64,000 nt of DNA from Sulfurifustis variabilis (GCF_002355415.1 NZ_AP014936.1:3038001-3102000), one strand, 5' to 3'; shown: positions 1 through 8,276, counted from the first letter of the stretch. The notes: generated by a model not told the origin, from the sequence alone. A program made the numbers and translations.

Positions 1-2
1 CG

Positions 3-1007
3 AACAACCGCTTCGCGTTCCCCGACTGGTCCTTCGGCATCCGTGACGAGGAGGTGCAGCGGCTGGTCGACGAGGCACGCGGCAAGGGCGCACAGGTGGT
101 CGTCGTGCTCTCGCACAACGGGACGGACGTCGATCTGAAGATGGCCTCCCGCGTCACCGGCATCGACGTGATCCTGGGCGGGCATACCCACGACGCCATG
201 CCTGCCCCTTCGATCGTGCCGAACAAGTCGGGCAGGACGCTCGTCATCAACTCCGGCTCCAACACCAAGTTCCTCTCGGTGCTCGATCTCGATGTGCGGG
301 GCGGGAAGGTGGCGGACTTCCGTTACAAGCTTCTCCCCGTTTTCGCCAACATGCTGCCTGCTGACAAGGAGATGGCCGCCTACATCGAGAAGGTGCGCGC
401 GCCCTACAAGGACAAGCTTGAGGAGAAGCTTGCCGTGACCGAGAGCCTTCTCTACCGGCGCGGTAACTTCAACGGGACGTTCGACCAGCTCATCGTGGAT
501 GCGATGCTCGCCGTGCAGGACGCGGAGATCGCCTTCTCTCCGGGCTTCCGCTGGGGCACCACCCTCCTCCCTGGGGACCCGATTCTGTTCGAGCATCTCA
601 TGGACCAGACGGCGATCACCTACGGCGCCGCTACGCTCAACCAGACCTCCGGCGAGCAGATCAAGGTGATTCTCGAGGACATCGCCGACAACCTCTATCA
701 CCCCGATCCGTATTACCAGCAGGGCGGGGACATGGTGCGGGTGGGCGGCCTCACCTACGCGCTCGATCTGACGAAGTCCCACGGCCAGCGAATCTCCGAT
801 CTTCGGGTGCACGGCAAGCCGCTCGACGCCAAGAAGACGTACAAGGTGGCCGGGTGGGCAAGCGTGCATCCCCAGCCCGAAACGCTCAAGCCCATCTGGG
901 ACATCGTGGCCGAGTACCTGCGCGACAAGAAAACGGTCAAGGTCACGGAACCCTACGTGCCGCAGCTCAAGGGCGCGGACGGGAACCCGGGCTACACCAA
1001 GATCTGA
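3..1007 (+). CDS. soxB: Thiosulfohydrolase SoxB, C-terminal part (5' end outside window)
   Basis: The frame is open from base 3, so the gene begins left of the window; about 335 residues are present against roughly 560-570 for full SoxB. Visible are the metallophosphoesterase segment with LSHNGTDVDLKMA and ILGGHTHD (metal-binding histidines) and then the 5'-nucleotidase C-terminal domain with the SoxB-like stretch FSPGFRWGTTLLPGD. In known systems SoxB is a periplasmic dimanganese enzyme that hydrolyses sulfate from the sulfane adduct on SoxY in the Sox thiosulfate oxidation pathway. The signal peptide is not in view. A strong terminator follows. The phosphoribulokinase downstream fits a sulfur-oxidising autotroph. 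A generic 5'-nucleotidase is the alternative, but the GFRWGTT motif favours SoxB. Confidence 0.88.
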   Translation, partial: NNRFAFPDWSFGIRDEEVQRLVDEARGKGAQVVVVLSHNGTDVDLKMASRVTGIDVILGGHTHDAMPAPSIVPNKSGRTLVINSGSNTKFLSVLDLDVRGGKVADFRYKLLPVFANMLPADKEMAAYIEKVRAPYKDKLEEKLAVTESLLYRRGNFNGTFDQLIVDAMLAVQDAEIAFSPGFRWGTTLLPGDPILFEHLMDQTAITYGAATLNQTSGEQIKVILEDIADNLYHPDPYYQQGGDMVRVGGLTYALDLTKSHGQRISDLRVHGKPLDAKKTYKVAGWASVHPQPETLKPIWDIVAEYLRDKKTVKVTEPYVPQLKGADGNPGYTKI

Positions 1008-1039
1008 CCCGAGCGGGCCGCCGGCCCGCATGGACCCTG

Positions 1040-1069
1040 AAACGCGCGGCTCCTCCGCGCGTTTTTTTT
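1040..1069 (+). terminator. Rho-independent terminator after soxB
   Basis: A nine-base stem AACGCGCGG / CCGCGCGTT (1041-1049 with 1055-1063) with a five-base loop runs directly into a run of T at 1062-1069. It lies 33 bases after the soxB stop and separates it from the phosphoribulokinase gene. Confidence 0.85.
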
Positions 1070-1163
1070 GCCTCCGCGCCGACGAGCGGCCGTATGGCGA
1101 GCGGCCTCGGGGGTCGGTTACAATCTGCCGCTTTCCACTATGCATTCAGGGGGACCTACAACA

Positions 1164-2024
1164 ATGTCCAGGAAGCACCCGATCATCGCGATCACCGGCT
1201 CATCGGGCGCCGGGACCACGACGGTCAAGCGCGCCTTCGAACACATCTTCCGTCGCGAGAAGATTCAGCCCGCGGTGGTCGAGGGCGACAGCTTCCACCG
1301 CTACGACCGCGCCGAGATGAAGAAGGCGATCGCGGCCTCCGACCCCCTGCGCCCCATCAGCCACTTCGGACCGGAATCGAACCTCTTCGACAAGCTGGAA
1401 GAGCTCTTTCGCACCTACTCGGAAACGGGAAGCGGGAAGGTTCGGCTCTATCTGCACAACGACGAGGAGGCCAAACCGTACAACCAGACCTCCGGCACCT
1501 TTACCCCCTGGCGCGACATCGAGCCCGGCACTGACCTGCTGTTTTACGAAGGGCTGCACGGCGGCGTCGTGACCGAGAGCGTCGATGTGGCCCGGTGGGT
1601 CGATCTCCTGATCGGCGTGGTGCCGATCGTCAATCTGGAGTGGATACAGAAGATCCACCGCGACTGCGCAGAGCGCGGCTACTCGCCCGAAGCGGTGGTC
1701 GACACGATACTGCGACGCATGTACGACTATGTGCACTACATCACCCCGCAGTTTTCGCGCACCCACGTGAACTTCCAGCGGGTACCGGTCGTCGATACCT
1801 CCAACCCGTTTATCGCGCGAGACATCCCGACACCGGACGAGAGCCTGGTCGTCATCCGGTTCAGGGAAGCGAAGCGAGTCGACTTCCCCTACCTGCTCGC
1901 GATGATCCACGACTCGTTCATGTCGCGTCCGAACACGATCGTCGTTCCCGGCGGCAAAATGGGTTTCGCCATGGAGCTCATCCTGACTCCGCTGATTCAC
2001 GAAATGATTACGCATAAAAAGTGA
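1164..2024 (+). CDS. prk: Phosphoribulokinase
   Basis: A 286-residue protein of the proteobacterial class I phosphoribulokinase type, which phosphorylates ribulose 5-phosphate to ribulose 1,5-bisphosphate for Rubisco. The P-loop GSSGAGTTT is at residues 11-19, followed by EGDSFHRYDR, the substrate-side segment HFGPESN, and YEGLHGG. Length is normal for the family. The chosen ATG follows a purine-rich CAGGGGGA about 10 bases upstream; the longer frame upstream lacks such a site. It is monocistronic, between the soxB terminator and the HD-GYP gene. No Rubisco genes are in view. Confidence 0.93.
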   Translation: MSRKHPIIAITGSSGAGTTTVKRAFEHIFRREKIQPAVVEGDSFHRYDRAEMKKAIAASDPLRPISHFGPESNLFDKLEELFRTYSETGSGKVRLYLHNDEEAKPYNQTSGTFTPWRDIEPGTDLLFYEGLHGGVVTESVDVARWVDLLIGVVPIVNLEWIQKIHRDCAERGYSPEAVVDTILRRMYDYVHYITPQFSRTHVNFQRVPVVDTSNPFIARDIPTPDESLVVIRFREAKRVDFPYLLAMIHDSFMSRPNTIVVPGGKMGFAMELILTPLIHEMITHKK

Positions 2025-2106
2025 CCGATAAAACAATGGCTTGCGACTTACGCGCGCCTGCAGCTCTCACCCCTTGACGGCATGGTTCTTGCAGCCACTT
2101 TAGGCT

Positions 2107-3381
2107 GTGAAGAAGAAAATCGGCGTACAGCATCTGCGGCTGGGGATGTACGTCAGCGAGCTCGACCGGCCATGGATCGAAAGTCGTTTCCTGTTCCAGG
2201 GTTTTGAGATCCGCACTCAGGAGGAGCTCGAGGAGCTTCAGCGGATCTGCAAGTACGTCTACGTCGAAACCGAGGTCGAGCTGCGTCAGGAGGGGCTTCG
2301 CCCGCGAGCGTCTCTCCCTGTCGGAGCGCCGGCTCCGGACGAGTTCGCCGCCAAGCGGCTCGGTTTCGAGATACTCGACAAATTCTCGGAGCACCATCCG
2401 CAGAGGCCGCGCTACGAAGATCTCGTCTCCGTCGAAGAGGAGATGGGGACCGCGCGTGAGATCGAACGGGACGCCCGTTCGCTCGTTTACAACATCATGG
2501 AGGACGCCCGGCTGGGGCGCGCCCTCGATTCGCCCACCGCAAAGATCCGTGTGCAGCAGATGGTGCGCAGCATTCTGCGCAACCCCGACGCGCTCGTCTG
2601 TCTGACCCAGCTCAAGAACAAGGACGAGTACACCGCGATGCACAGCGTGAGGGTCTGCGTGCTCGCGCTGGCCTTCGGGCGGCACCTGGGTTTGCCGGAA
2701 GAGGAGCTCAACGTACTGGGACTCGGCGCGCTGCTGCACGATGTGGGCAAGATGAAGGTGCCGGGCGAGATCCTGAACAAGCCGGGTGGACTCACTCCGG
2801 GTGAGTTCGCGCTGATGAAGCGTCATGTGCCGTTCGGCGTCGAGATACTCGAGCAGACGGTCGGCATTCCCGATGGCGCGATCGAGGTGGTCAAGGGACA
2901 CCACGAACGCTTCGACGGCAGCGGGTACGCGCTCGGTCTCAAGGGCGATCAAATCGGTCTCTTCGGCCAGGTCGGTGCGATTGTCGACTGTTATGACGCG
3001 ATCACCAGCGATCGCGCCTACCACAAGGGCATGTCGCCGCACGACGCCTTGCGCAAGCTCTACGAGTGGCGGCGCAAGGACTTCCACGACCGCCTCGTCG
3101 AGCAGTTCATTCAGTGCATGGGCATCTACCCGATCGGAAGCGTCGTCGAGATGAACACCGGAAGCATCGGCGTCGTGGTCTCGGTGAACCGCGTCCGCCG
3201 GTTGCGACCGCGCGTCGCGCTCGTGCTGGACGCGGACAAGCGGCCGCTCCAGTCCGTGAAGGTCATCGACCTCATGCAGGAACGCCCCGAACCGGGAAGG
3301 CGCGCGATCGAGATCCGCAACGTGCTGCCCGTCGGCAGCTTCGGCATCAACCCCGTTCAGTACCTCCCCCTTACCGCGTAA
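2107..3381 (+). CDS. DUF3391 / HD-GYP domain protein, probable cyclic-di-GMP phosphodiesterase
   Basis: The 424-residue product has an N-terminal DUF3391 segment (about 3-130) and an HD-GYP domain (about 165-310). HD-GYP enzymes hydrolyse cyclic di-GMP at a metal centre. Seen here are HS (179-180), LLHDVGK (HD at 211-212), the KRHVPFG helix, HHERFDGSGYA (265-275) and DCYDAITSDR (294-303). The signature GYP reads GYA, while the metal ligands look intact, so activity is likely but cannot be assumed. Start is a GTG; no ATG lies nearby in frame. It is soluble with no membrane segment and stands alone. Confidence 0.88.
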   Translation: MKKKIGVQHLRLGMYVSELDRPWIESRFLFQGFEIRTQEELEELQRICKYVYVETEVELRQEGLRPRASLPVGAPAPDEFAAKRLGFEILDKFSEHHPQRPRYEDLVSVEEEMGTAREIERDARSLVYNIMEDARLGRALDSPTAKIRVQQMVRSILRNPDALVCLTQLKNKDEYTAMHSVRVCVLALAFGRHLGLPEEELNVLGLGALLHDVGKMKVPGEILNKPGGLTPGEFALMKRHVPFGVEILEQTVGIPDGAIEVVKGHHERFDGSGYALGLKGDQIGLFGQVGAIVDCYDAITSDRAYHKGMSPHDALRKLYEWRRKDFHDRLVEQFIQCMGIYPIGSVVEMNTGSIGVVVSVNRVRRLRPRVALVLDADKRPLQSVKVIDLMQERPEPGRRAIEIRNVLPVGSFGINPVQYLPLTA

Positions 3382-3469
3382 GCCGCCGCGCGCTGGCCCG
3401 CGGCTCCATTCCACGGGATAATGTGACTCGCGTGCCGCGCGGCCGCGAGCCACAAACCAGGACCCGAGC

Positions 3470-4096
3470 ATGAGCGACGCCCTCAATTACCTCGTCAAGG
3501 CCCGCCCGGAGGCCATGACGGCGTACCTGAAGTTCCTGAAGGAAACCGGCAAATCGCTGGACCCCAAGACCCGGGCGCTCATCACGGTCATCACCAAGGT
3601 CGCGACGCAGACCGAAAACGGCCTGCGCCAGTACGTCGTGCGCGCGCTCGAAGCCGGCTGCCGGCCGGCGGAGATACTCGACGCCATTCTGCACGCGTTT
3701 CCCGCCCTCGGACTCTCGAAGATCGTGTGGGCCACGGACATCCTGCTCGACATGGACCTGCCGGAGTTCCGGCCGGAGAACCTGGGGGCCGAGCAGCGCT
3801 GGCACGAGCTGAGCGCGACCGACCAGCTGCCCGAGGGAAAGGTGACATACTGCGACGCGGACGGCCGCAGCCTCTTCGTCTATCGGACCGCCGAGGACTT
3901 TCGCGTCTACGACTCGCGCTGCCCCCACCAGGTGACCAACATCCCGCACCTGGCCCTCGAGGGGCTGCGTCTCACGTGCCCCAAGCACCAGTGGGCTTTC
4001 GACATCCGCTCCGGAAAGTGCATCGACAAGGGGAACCGTCCGCTGAAGCGCTTCGAGCACAAGGTCGAAAACGGGCGGCTGTACGCCTACTGGTAG
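3470..4096 (+). CDS. Carboxymuconolactone decarboxylase-like / Rieske [2Fe-2S] fusion protein
   Basis: Residues 1-95 resemble the alpha-helical carboxymuconolactone decarboxylase/AhpD fold (KTRALITVITKV, VVRALEAGCRPAEILDAI). Residues 108-208 form a Rieske-type ferredoxin domain with cluster ligands C151-x-H153 and C170-x-x-H173. The AhpD CxxC redox pair is absent, because the position where it normally occurs reads TENGLRQY. This argues against AhpD peroxidase chemistry and suggests the helical part is structural or binds a ligand. A redox or electron-transfer role is inferred from the Rieske part only. It converges on thpR, with a six-base gap between the stops. Confidence 0.8.
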   Translation: MSDALNYLVKARPEAMTAYLKFLKETGKSLDPKTRALITVITKVATQTENGLRQYVVRALEAGCRPAEILDAILHAFPALGLSKIVWATDILLDMDLPEFRPENLGAEQRWHELSATDQLPEGKVTYCDADGRSLFVYRTAEDFRVYDSRCPHQVTNIPHLALEGLRLTCPKHQWAFDIRSGKCIDKGNRPLKRFEHKVENGRLYAYW

Positions 4097-4102
4097 GTGC
4101 GC

Positions 4103-4627
4103 CTAGGCCGGAGTCGGCCAGCAGCGTTCGGGGGTGTAACGCGAGCCGCCGGGAGCGAGCTGCGACGAAACGAGCCAGAAGCGGTCGACCCGCCAACGGA
4201 TGGGATCGGGCTCGACTCGCCCTCCCCGCCGCACCTTTCGCGCGAGTGTCACGTGCGCCCGAAAGGGACGCGCTTCCGGCGTGAACCCGCACTTGCGGAG
4301 GGCGTCGTTCAAGGCGCTCACGAGCGCGGTGAGTTCGGCGGGGACCCCGCGGGCCGCCATCCATGCGATCCCCCGGCGCCGTTGCCACTGTACCTCGGTG
4401 AGCACGAGATCGAATGGTACGAACGGGACCGTTTGGGCGGCCCGTTCATAGCAGGCGCGACGATCCGTATCCGTCAAGCCGAGAAAGGCGAGCGTCAAAT
4501 GGAGGTTCTCGGTTGCGACGCGGCGTCCTTCGTACGCGGCGGCAAGAGACGCAAGGCGTGCTTGCACGTCCGGGTCCGGCCAGAGCGCGAAGAAGAGCCG
4601 ATCATTCACGCTCGCGTCCTCGGCCAT
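4103..4627 (-). CDS. thpR: RNA 2',3'-cyclic phosphodiesterase (2H family, ThpR/LigT)
   Basis: A 174-residue 2H-phosphoesterase with both catalytic HxTx motifs: HLTLAF (H43) and HVTLAR (H125). The N-terminal RLFFALWPD is typical of ThpR. The family hydrolyses terminal 2',3'-cyclic phosphates on RNA and was first described as a 2'-5' RNA ligase. Length is normal. VNDRLFF, seven residues in, is a possible alternative start. The gene is core chromosome and its start lies 15 bases from the left att repeat, so it marks the edge of the island. Confidence 0.88.
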   Translation of the reverse strand: MAEDASVNDRLFFALWPDPDVQARLASLAAAYEGRRVATENLHLTLAFLGLTDTDRRACYERAAQTVPFVPFDLVLTEVQWQRRRGIAWMAARGVPAELTALVSALNDALRKCGFTPEARPFRAHVTLARKVRRGGRVEPDPIRWRVDRFWLVSSQLAPGGSRYTPERCWPTPA

Positions 4628-4642
4628 GAGGGGTGCCGATGC

Positions 4643-4687
4643 TGGTGGGCCGTGCAGGACTTGAACCTGCGACCAACTGGTTAAAAG
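4643..4687 (-). repeat. Left attachment repeat: 3' fragment of tRNA-Lys(UUU)
   Basis: Read on the minus strand, this 45-base sequence runs from the anticodon loop CTTTTAA through the variable region, the T-arm GCAGG-TTCAAGT-CCTGC, the 3' acceptor strand ACGGCCC and the terminal ACCA. The 5' half of the tRNA (D-arm, 5' acceptor strand) is missing: the next bases toward 4700 do not match a tRNA. The same 45 bases recur perfectly at 35852-35896 in the same orientation, as expected for integration into a tRNA 3' end. Confidence 0.92.
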
Positions 4688-4906
4688 ACACTAGCTGTTT
4701 TTGTGGGCGTAATCAATTCAACCACTTACGGAGCGCCCGTTGCACACAAAAGCAGCAAAATGCCCAGGTGGGCCCACTGAAGTGGCACAAAAATGCCACA
4801 CGAAAATTTTTTTGGAGTATCGCTTACGCAAGGATTCATGTGCCCCGACGAATGATGAACCACGCGAGGTCGCGTCCAAACTTCTGGAGCTTGGAGTCGG
4901 CATGCC

Positions 4907-5338
4907 TTACTTCGCTCCCGAAGGTGGCTTCAGGGTATCGAGTTTGGCGGCCACCGCGCGACACGCCTTGATCAGATCCTTGACCAGCTGTTCATTCACA
5001 TTCAAATCACCCTCGTACTCGCCGAGATTACGAATCCTGTGACATTGGTCTAGCACCCGCCAGACCTCCGGCCCTAATCCGAGCGTATGCGGCAATACCT
5101 GAAAGACGATGTATCGGTTAGCCGGCCGGTAACCGTGCCAGCGCAATGCGGCTAGACATAGAGCATGCGCGGCGTTGTAAGCGAGATCGAAACGGCCCTC
5201 CAACGAGTTAGCGGCATTGGTGGCATCGGTTAGTCGCGCGAGGCCGGAACGTTTCAGACCCGCAAACTCTTTTGCATCCGGCGGTTCCTCTTGGAGAGAT
5301 TTGCCGGGCCCACTCAGATTCTCAAGCGGCGAGGCCAT
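4907..5338 (-). CDS. HEPN-domain protein, partner of an MNT nucleotidyltransferase
   Basis: A 143-residue helical protein whose start overlaps the end of the upstream nucleotidyltransferase gene by 17 bases, the usual arrangement of MNT-HEPN toxin-antitoxin pairs. The C-terminal half (QCHRIRNLGEYEGDLN, about 103-118) resembles the HEPN helix that normally carries RxxxxH, but the histidine position here is not clear, so RNase activity is uncertain. The 5' part (AGLKRSGLARLTDA) is typical of HEPN proteins encoded beside nucleotidyltransferases. In studied pairs the HEPN protein is the toxic RNase and the MNT neutralises it by nucleotidylation; that is assumed by analogy. It is the first gene of the island. 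Confidence 0.7.
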   Translation of the reverse strand: MASPLENLSGPGKSLQEEPPDAKEFAGLKRSGLARLTDATNAANSLEGRFDLAYNAAHALCLAALRWHGYRPANRYIVFQVLPHTLGLGPEVWRVLDQCHRIRNLGEYEGDLNVNEQLVKDLIKACRAVAAKLDTLKPPSGAK

Positions 5339-5948
5339 GCTCCTCCCCGATCACCCATAACTTGGGTTGCGCCAATACTCGCTTAATGAACGCGTTGTCC
5401 GCCCGAACACGCTTGTCGAGTTCCTGCCGGGAGTAAACTGTTGGATTCACTACCCGCCCAAGTCGGTTCGTTGCCTCTTCCAGGGCGGAGAAAAGATCAG
5501 CATAAGACAGGCTATCGCTCACGACCATCAGATCGATATCGCTCTTCGCCGTGTCCTGCCTCTTGGCCACGGAACCATAGACAAACGCCGCGCTGATCTG
5601 GGCCGCGAGCGGCGCCAGCGCGGCGCGCAACACGTCCACCAAGCCGGATGTCTTCAACACCAAGCCGCGCAACTCCTCAAACACCGGCGCCGCCGCATTG
5701 GCCTGATAGTGCTTCTGCTTACCCACGCGCGTGACGGTCACCAGCCCCGCCGCCTCGAGACGGGCCAACTCCCGCTGCACGGCACCCGTGCCGGAAGCGG
5801 CCAGCGCGATCACCTCGTTCGCATAAAAGCTCCGACCCGGATTCCCGAATAGCACTGCTAACACACGCTGCTGCACCTTCGTAAAAATCGCGTCGGCGAG
5901 CCCGGATGTCGGCGGTGGCAGTTTAGCTGATCGCTTTTTCATACCCAT
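5322..5948 (-). CDS. Winged-helix plus MNT-type nucleotidyltransferase
   Basis: The N-terminal about 100 residues form a winged helix (QQRVLAVLFGNPGRSFYANE, GAVQRELARLEAAGL). The C-terminal part is a minimal nucleotidyltransferase with YGSVAKRQDTAKSDIDLMV, giving the GS...DxD metal-binding motif. The open frame reaches 5984 from a TTG, but the ATGs at 5948 or 5942 are more likely because the upstream codons lie within repeated ATACCC operator-like sequence. Likely functions are antitoxin to the HEPN protein by nucleotidyl transfer and autorepressor through the winged helix. Both are inferences from family and context. Confidence 0.75.
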   Translation of the reverse strand: MGMKKRSAKLPPPTSGLADAIFTKVQQRVLAVLFGNPGRSFYANEVIALAASGTGAVQRELARLEAAGLVTVTRVGKQKHYQANAAAPVFEELRGLVLKTSGLVDVLRAALAPLAAQISAAFVYGSVAKRQDTAKSDIDLMVVSDSLSYADLFSALEEATNRLGRVVNPTVYSRQELDKRVRADNAFIKRVLAQPKLWVIGEEHGLAA

Positions 5949-5980
5949 ATTGGGTATATTAAACCCCAATTCGGGTATGA
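5941..5980 (-). promoter_or_regulatory. Repeated palindromic operator-like sequence at the MNT-HEPN start
   Basis: Two inverted-repeat units lie head to tail on the minus strand: ATACCC-GAA-TTGGGGT followed by ATACCC-AATA-TGGGTAT. They overlap the probable start codons of the winged-helix/MNT gene, so binding by its own winged helix would block transcription or initiation. No experimental support is visible. Confidence 0.5.
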
Positions 5981-6212
5981 TCAAGCAACCGTTATTGCGC
6001 CAGCTTCAGTGGCGCGCAATCGCGCGTTCCGTGCGGGCCACCCGCCCCGCTCCAGCCCTTCGCGATGGGTCGACTCGATAGACGAGCGCGCCCACAGGGT
6101 ACCAATTACTGAAACTGGTTACTTATGTCGTAATTAGTCGATGCAATGGACACCTCCGCCCAATGTGTCGAAATATCAAACATTTTTCGACAAGTGTAGG
6201 CTGCCAAGAACG

Positions 6213-6572
6213 ATGAAAAAGCACGGACCGCCGCCAATCGAAAAACAGTGGTGCCCCGTCTGCGAAAAGACGCGGCTCCCCTGCCCGGCCACTAAGGGGC
6301 GATGGATCATCATCGAGATGCGGATGTTGTTTCTGCGTGCCGGCGACAACCAAGTCATTTGCCATCTGTGCAGGCAGAAGTGGTACGACTCTCGCGCGGT
6401 AGAGCAGTCATTCACGCATAAGTTGCTTGATCCCACCTGGAAGACGGCTTACCGCAGAGCACAGGAAAAAGAAAAGGCAAAAGAAGCTCTAGACATCATC
6501 GCGAAAATACTGGCTAACCGTGTTATTGAGGATATGGAGAAAGAAAGATTAGGGAATCGCACCGCTGACTAG
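6213..6572 (+). CDS. Hypothetical protein with zinc-ribbon-like cysteines
   Basis: From the ATG at 6213 the product has 119 residues. Two cysteine pairs, CPVC (followed by CEKTRLPC) and CHLC, are spaced like a zinc ribbon or treble clef, and the C-terminal half is charged and helical (AQEKEKAKEALDIIAKIL). The frame can extend upstream to 6141 without clear support. It faces away from the neighbouring minus-strand genes and stands alone. No function is recognised. Confidence 0.45.
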   Translation: MKKHGPPPIEKQWCPVCEKTRLPCPATKGRWIIIEMRMLFLRAGDNQVICHLCRQKWYDSRAVEQSFTHKLLDPTWKTAYRRAQEKEKAKEALDIIAKILANRVIEDMEKERLGNRTAD

Positions 6573-6631
6573 CCCCGCCAATCGGACAGGCCGCTGGCGT
6601 GCAGCAACTCGACTGTTGTTCCTCCTACGGG

Positions 6632-7074
6632 TCACGATTTTGCTGAATCGATACTCGCCGCGGGAACATCAAGCAATATCTTGAATATGAAATCCAGGAC
6701 ACTTTCGTGAGGCAGTGCAAAATCGCTGAACGTGTCGTCTGGCTTCCAGAAGATATTTCCAGCGCGATCCAGGTAGGCTTTGCTACGTTGAATCGGCCGC
6801 CCCGTCCATCGCGGTTTTTCGTACAAAGAAGCGACCGCAAATAGGCGGCCCTCGGATGGATTGGTCAATGCAAAAACGATTTCAAAGTCTCGACCAAGGT
6901 GGTTGAGGGCGAAACGCAAGTGTCCATCTCGGATAATGTAACACCGACGGAATCAAGCTCTTTCTTGCAGGGATCGGATGTGAGCAAGTTGTATGTCTTA
7001 ACCACCCATTCGGAGAGCTTCTGGTAGTCGCGGTAGCGATGGGTCATCCTCTGTTTGAGTGAGTAATACGACAT
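6632..7074 (-). pseudogene. Frameshifted hypothetical gene, third member of the TIR cluster
   Basis: Two overlapping minus-strand frames join into one protein if one missing base is restored near 6918-6922. The first frame gives MSYYSLKQRMTHRYRDYQKL to LSEMDT; the second continues with LRFALNHLGRDFEIVFAL and ends at DVPAASIDSAKS, about 148 residues in all. The 5' end lies 15 bases after the membrane-protein stop, so it was the last gene of a TIR/membrane/unknown operon. It has no recognisable domain. A sequencing error is possible; otherwise it is inactivated. Confidence 0.55.
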
Positions 7075-7089
7075 ATGGGCCCCATTAAG

Positions 7090-7551
7090 TCATTGCAAGA
7101 CTAGCCACCAAGCTCCAGCAATTATCACTAGCAGCGACCCATAGAACGCCCATACCGAAAACGACTTGAGCGCTTTGGCCTTGAACTTGCCAGACGGCCG
7201 CATCGAGTACAGATCGCTTGGCAGGAGCTTTCCGGCGTGCAACTTCGTGATAAATGCGTCGTACGAATTCCGGAAGCCGTTTTCCAGCGCCAAGTAATAG
7301 ACGTCGAGGGCACCGAAAATCAAAACGGGAGGAACGGCGAGCAGTGAGAGATTCGGTCGGTCCTTATCGGCAATGACGACAAGAATCGCCGACACAAGAG
7401 TGATGCACCATGTTTTACATGACGTCGCGTTCCCCGCCATCCTGTCGATTACACCTTGAACGATCCCGAGGTGCGTTTGCACCGAAGGCGAGGTGTCGTC
7501 TAGGCGAAGGTAGTGTTCGCGCATCGACTTGCGTGATTTATCGTCTTGCAC
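7090..7551 (-). CDS. Small membrane protein paired with a TIR-like protein
   Basis: A 153-residue protein with an N-terminal soluble segment (about 1-45), two closely spaced hydrophobic segments (CITLVSAILVVIAD and LLAVPPVLIFGALDVYYLAL, about 49-90), a cytosolic loop and a C-terminal hydrophobic segment (FYGSLLVIIAGAWWLVL). The layout recalls SLATT-like or other membrane effectors paired with nucleotide-signal enzymes, but no family can be assigned with confidence. Its start overlaps the TIR gene stop by 14 bases, indicating one transcript. A pore-forming or signal-responsive effector role is inferred from the pairing only. Confidence 0.65.
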   Translation of the reverse strand: MQDDKSRKSMREHYLRLDDTSPSVQTHLGIVQGVIDRMAGNATSCKTWCITLVSAILVVIADKDRPNLSLLAVPPVLIFGALDVYYLALENGFRNSYDAFITKLHAGKLLPSDLYSMRPSGKFKAKALKSFSVWAFYGSLLVIIAGAWWLVLQ

Positions 7552-8023
7552 GGATCGCCTGATCTACCCAGTGCTCAATGTTGTTCTTGATGTCGTTGTA
7601 GGCATCCCAGAAGTTGGGGTCGTGGCAAGTCACATAGCGCGACAGAGGCGTTTCATCATCAAACTTGATCACATCGAACGGGTTTTGTCCTTTCGCACAG
7701 GTAGTACCGGTCTTCATGCACTTCAAATTGTGGATATAAATACCGATCACACCTCTCTCGTCATTCCATGCCTTGACTATTTCGTGGCGCACCCAGCGCC
7801 GATTCGCGGTCTCACTGCCAACCAGGACGACGATGCACTGCTTGTACTTCATGTTGTCTTCGATCCACTTCTCAATGGCGGCGTCACCCTTTCTTTTGAC
7901 GGTCTCCCACTCATTGGGAGACACCGGCTCATTGCCGTCTAAGGCGCCCATGTTTCTTACTTGCTGGACCCGGAATACGTCATTGTCGAAGTGGAAGCTG
8001 TAAAAGACGGGTTTCCTAGCCAT
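7538..8023 (-). CDS. MTH538/DUF1863-type TIR-like protein (ThsB-like)
   Basis: The 161-residue product begins MARKPVFYSFHFDNDVFRVQ, the hallmark first strand of the MTH538 TIR-like family that includes Thoeris ThsB. Later segments CIVVLVGSETANRRWVRHEI and GVIGIYIHNLKC match the TIR-like core with the conserved W-V-x-x-E helix. The frame is open to 8122, but family alignment places the start at 8023. ThsB proteins sense phage and make an NAD-derived signal for ThsA. No ThsA (SLOG/SIR2) gene is adjacent; the next gene encodes a membrane protein. This suggests a Thoeris-like pair with a different effector. Confidence 0.8.
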   Translation of the reverse strand: MARKPVFYSFHFDNDVFRVQQVRNMGALDGNEPVSPNEWETVKRKGDAAIEKWIEDNMKYKQCIVVLVGSETANRRWVRHEIVKAWNDERGVIGIYIHNLKCMKTGTTCAKGQNPFDVIKFDDETPLSRYVTCHDPNFWDAYNDIKNNIEHWVDQAIRARR

Positions 8024-8276
8024 TTGACGACTCCTGCCGGTCAGCCATGCCACAGTATGATCCGTCGGAATACCCGCGATTGTAACAGTGCTTAAGGAGA
8101 AGCGAAGCGGGGGGGTGCCCAAGGGGCGCCGAAGGGCGGCCTAAGCCTGGACGTTCAAAAGTAAATAAGTTGCGGTTTATTTTTGGCCAAGGGCCCCTAC
8201 GCACGACCGCAAAGTAGCGGCAGGCATCAACGACATTTGGAGCCCCTGTGAGTTTCTTGGTGTATCCCCTGCGTGT

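Noticed and set aside
1200-2036. Long minus-strand frame opposite phosphoribulokinase
   Set aside because: It is the antisense shadow of a clear, full-length prk gene with a ribosome site.
2008-3486. 492-residue minus-strand frame opposite the HD-GYP gene
   Set aside because: No family resemblance; the plus strand encodes complete DUF3391 and HD-GYP domains over the same bases.
4643-4687. Functional tRNA-Lys gene
   Set aside because: Only positions from the anticodon loop to CCA are present; the 5' half is missing at both copies.
4633-4971. Plus-strand frame beginning MPMLVGRAGLEPATNWLK
   Set aside because: The GLEPATNWL stretch is the known false translation of a tRNA read in reverse; here it is the tRNA-Lys 3' fragment.
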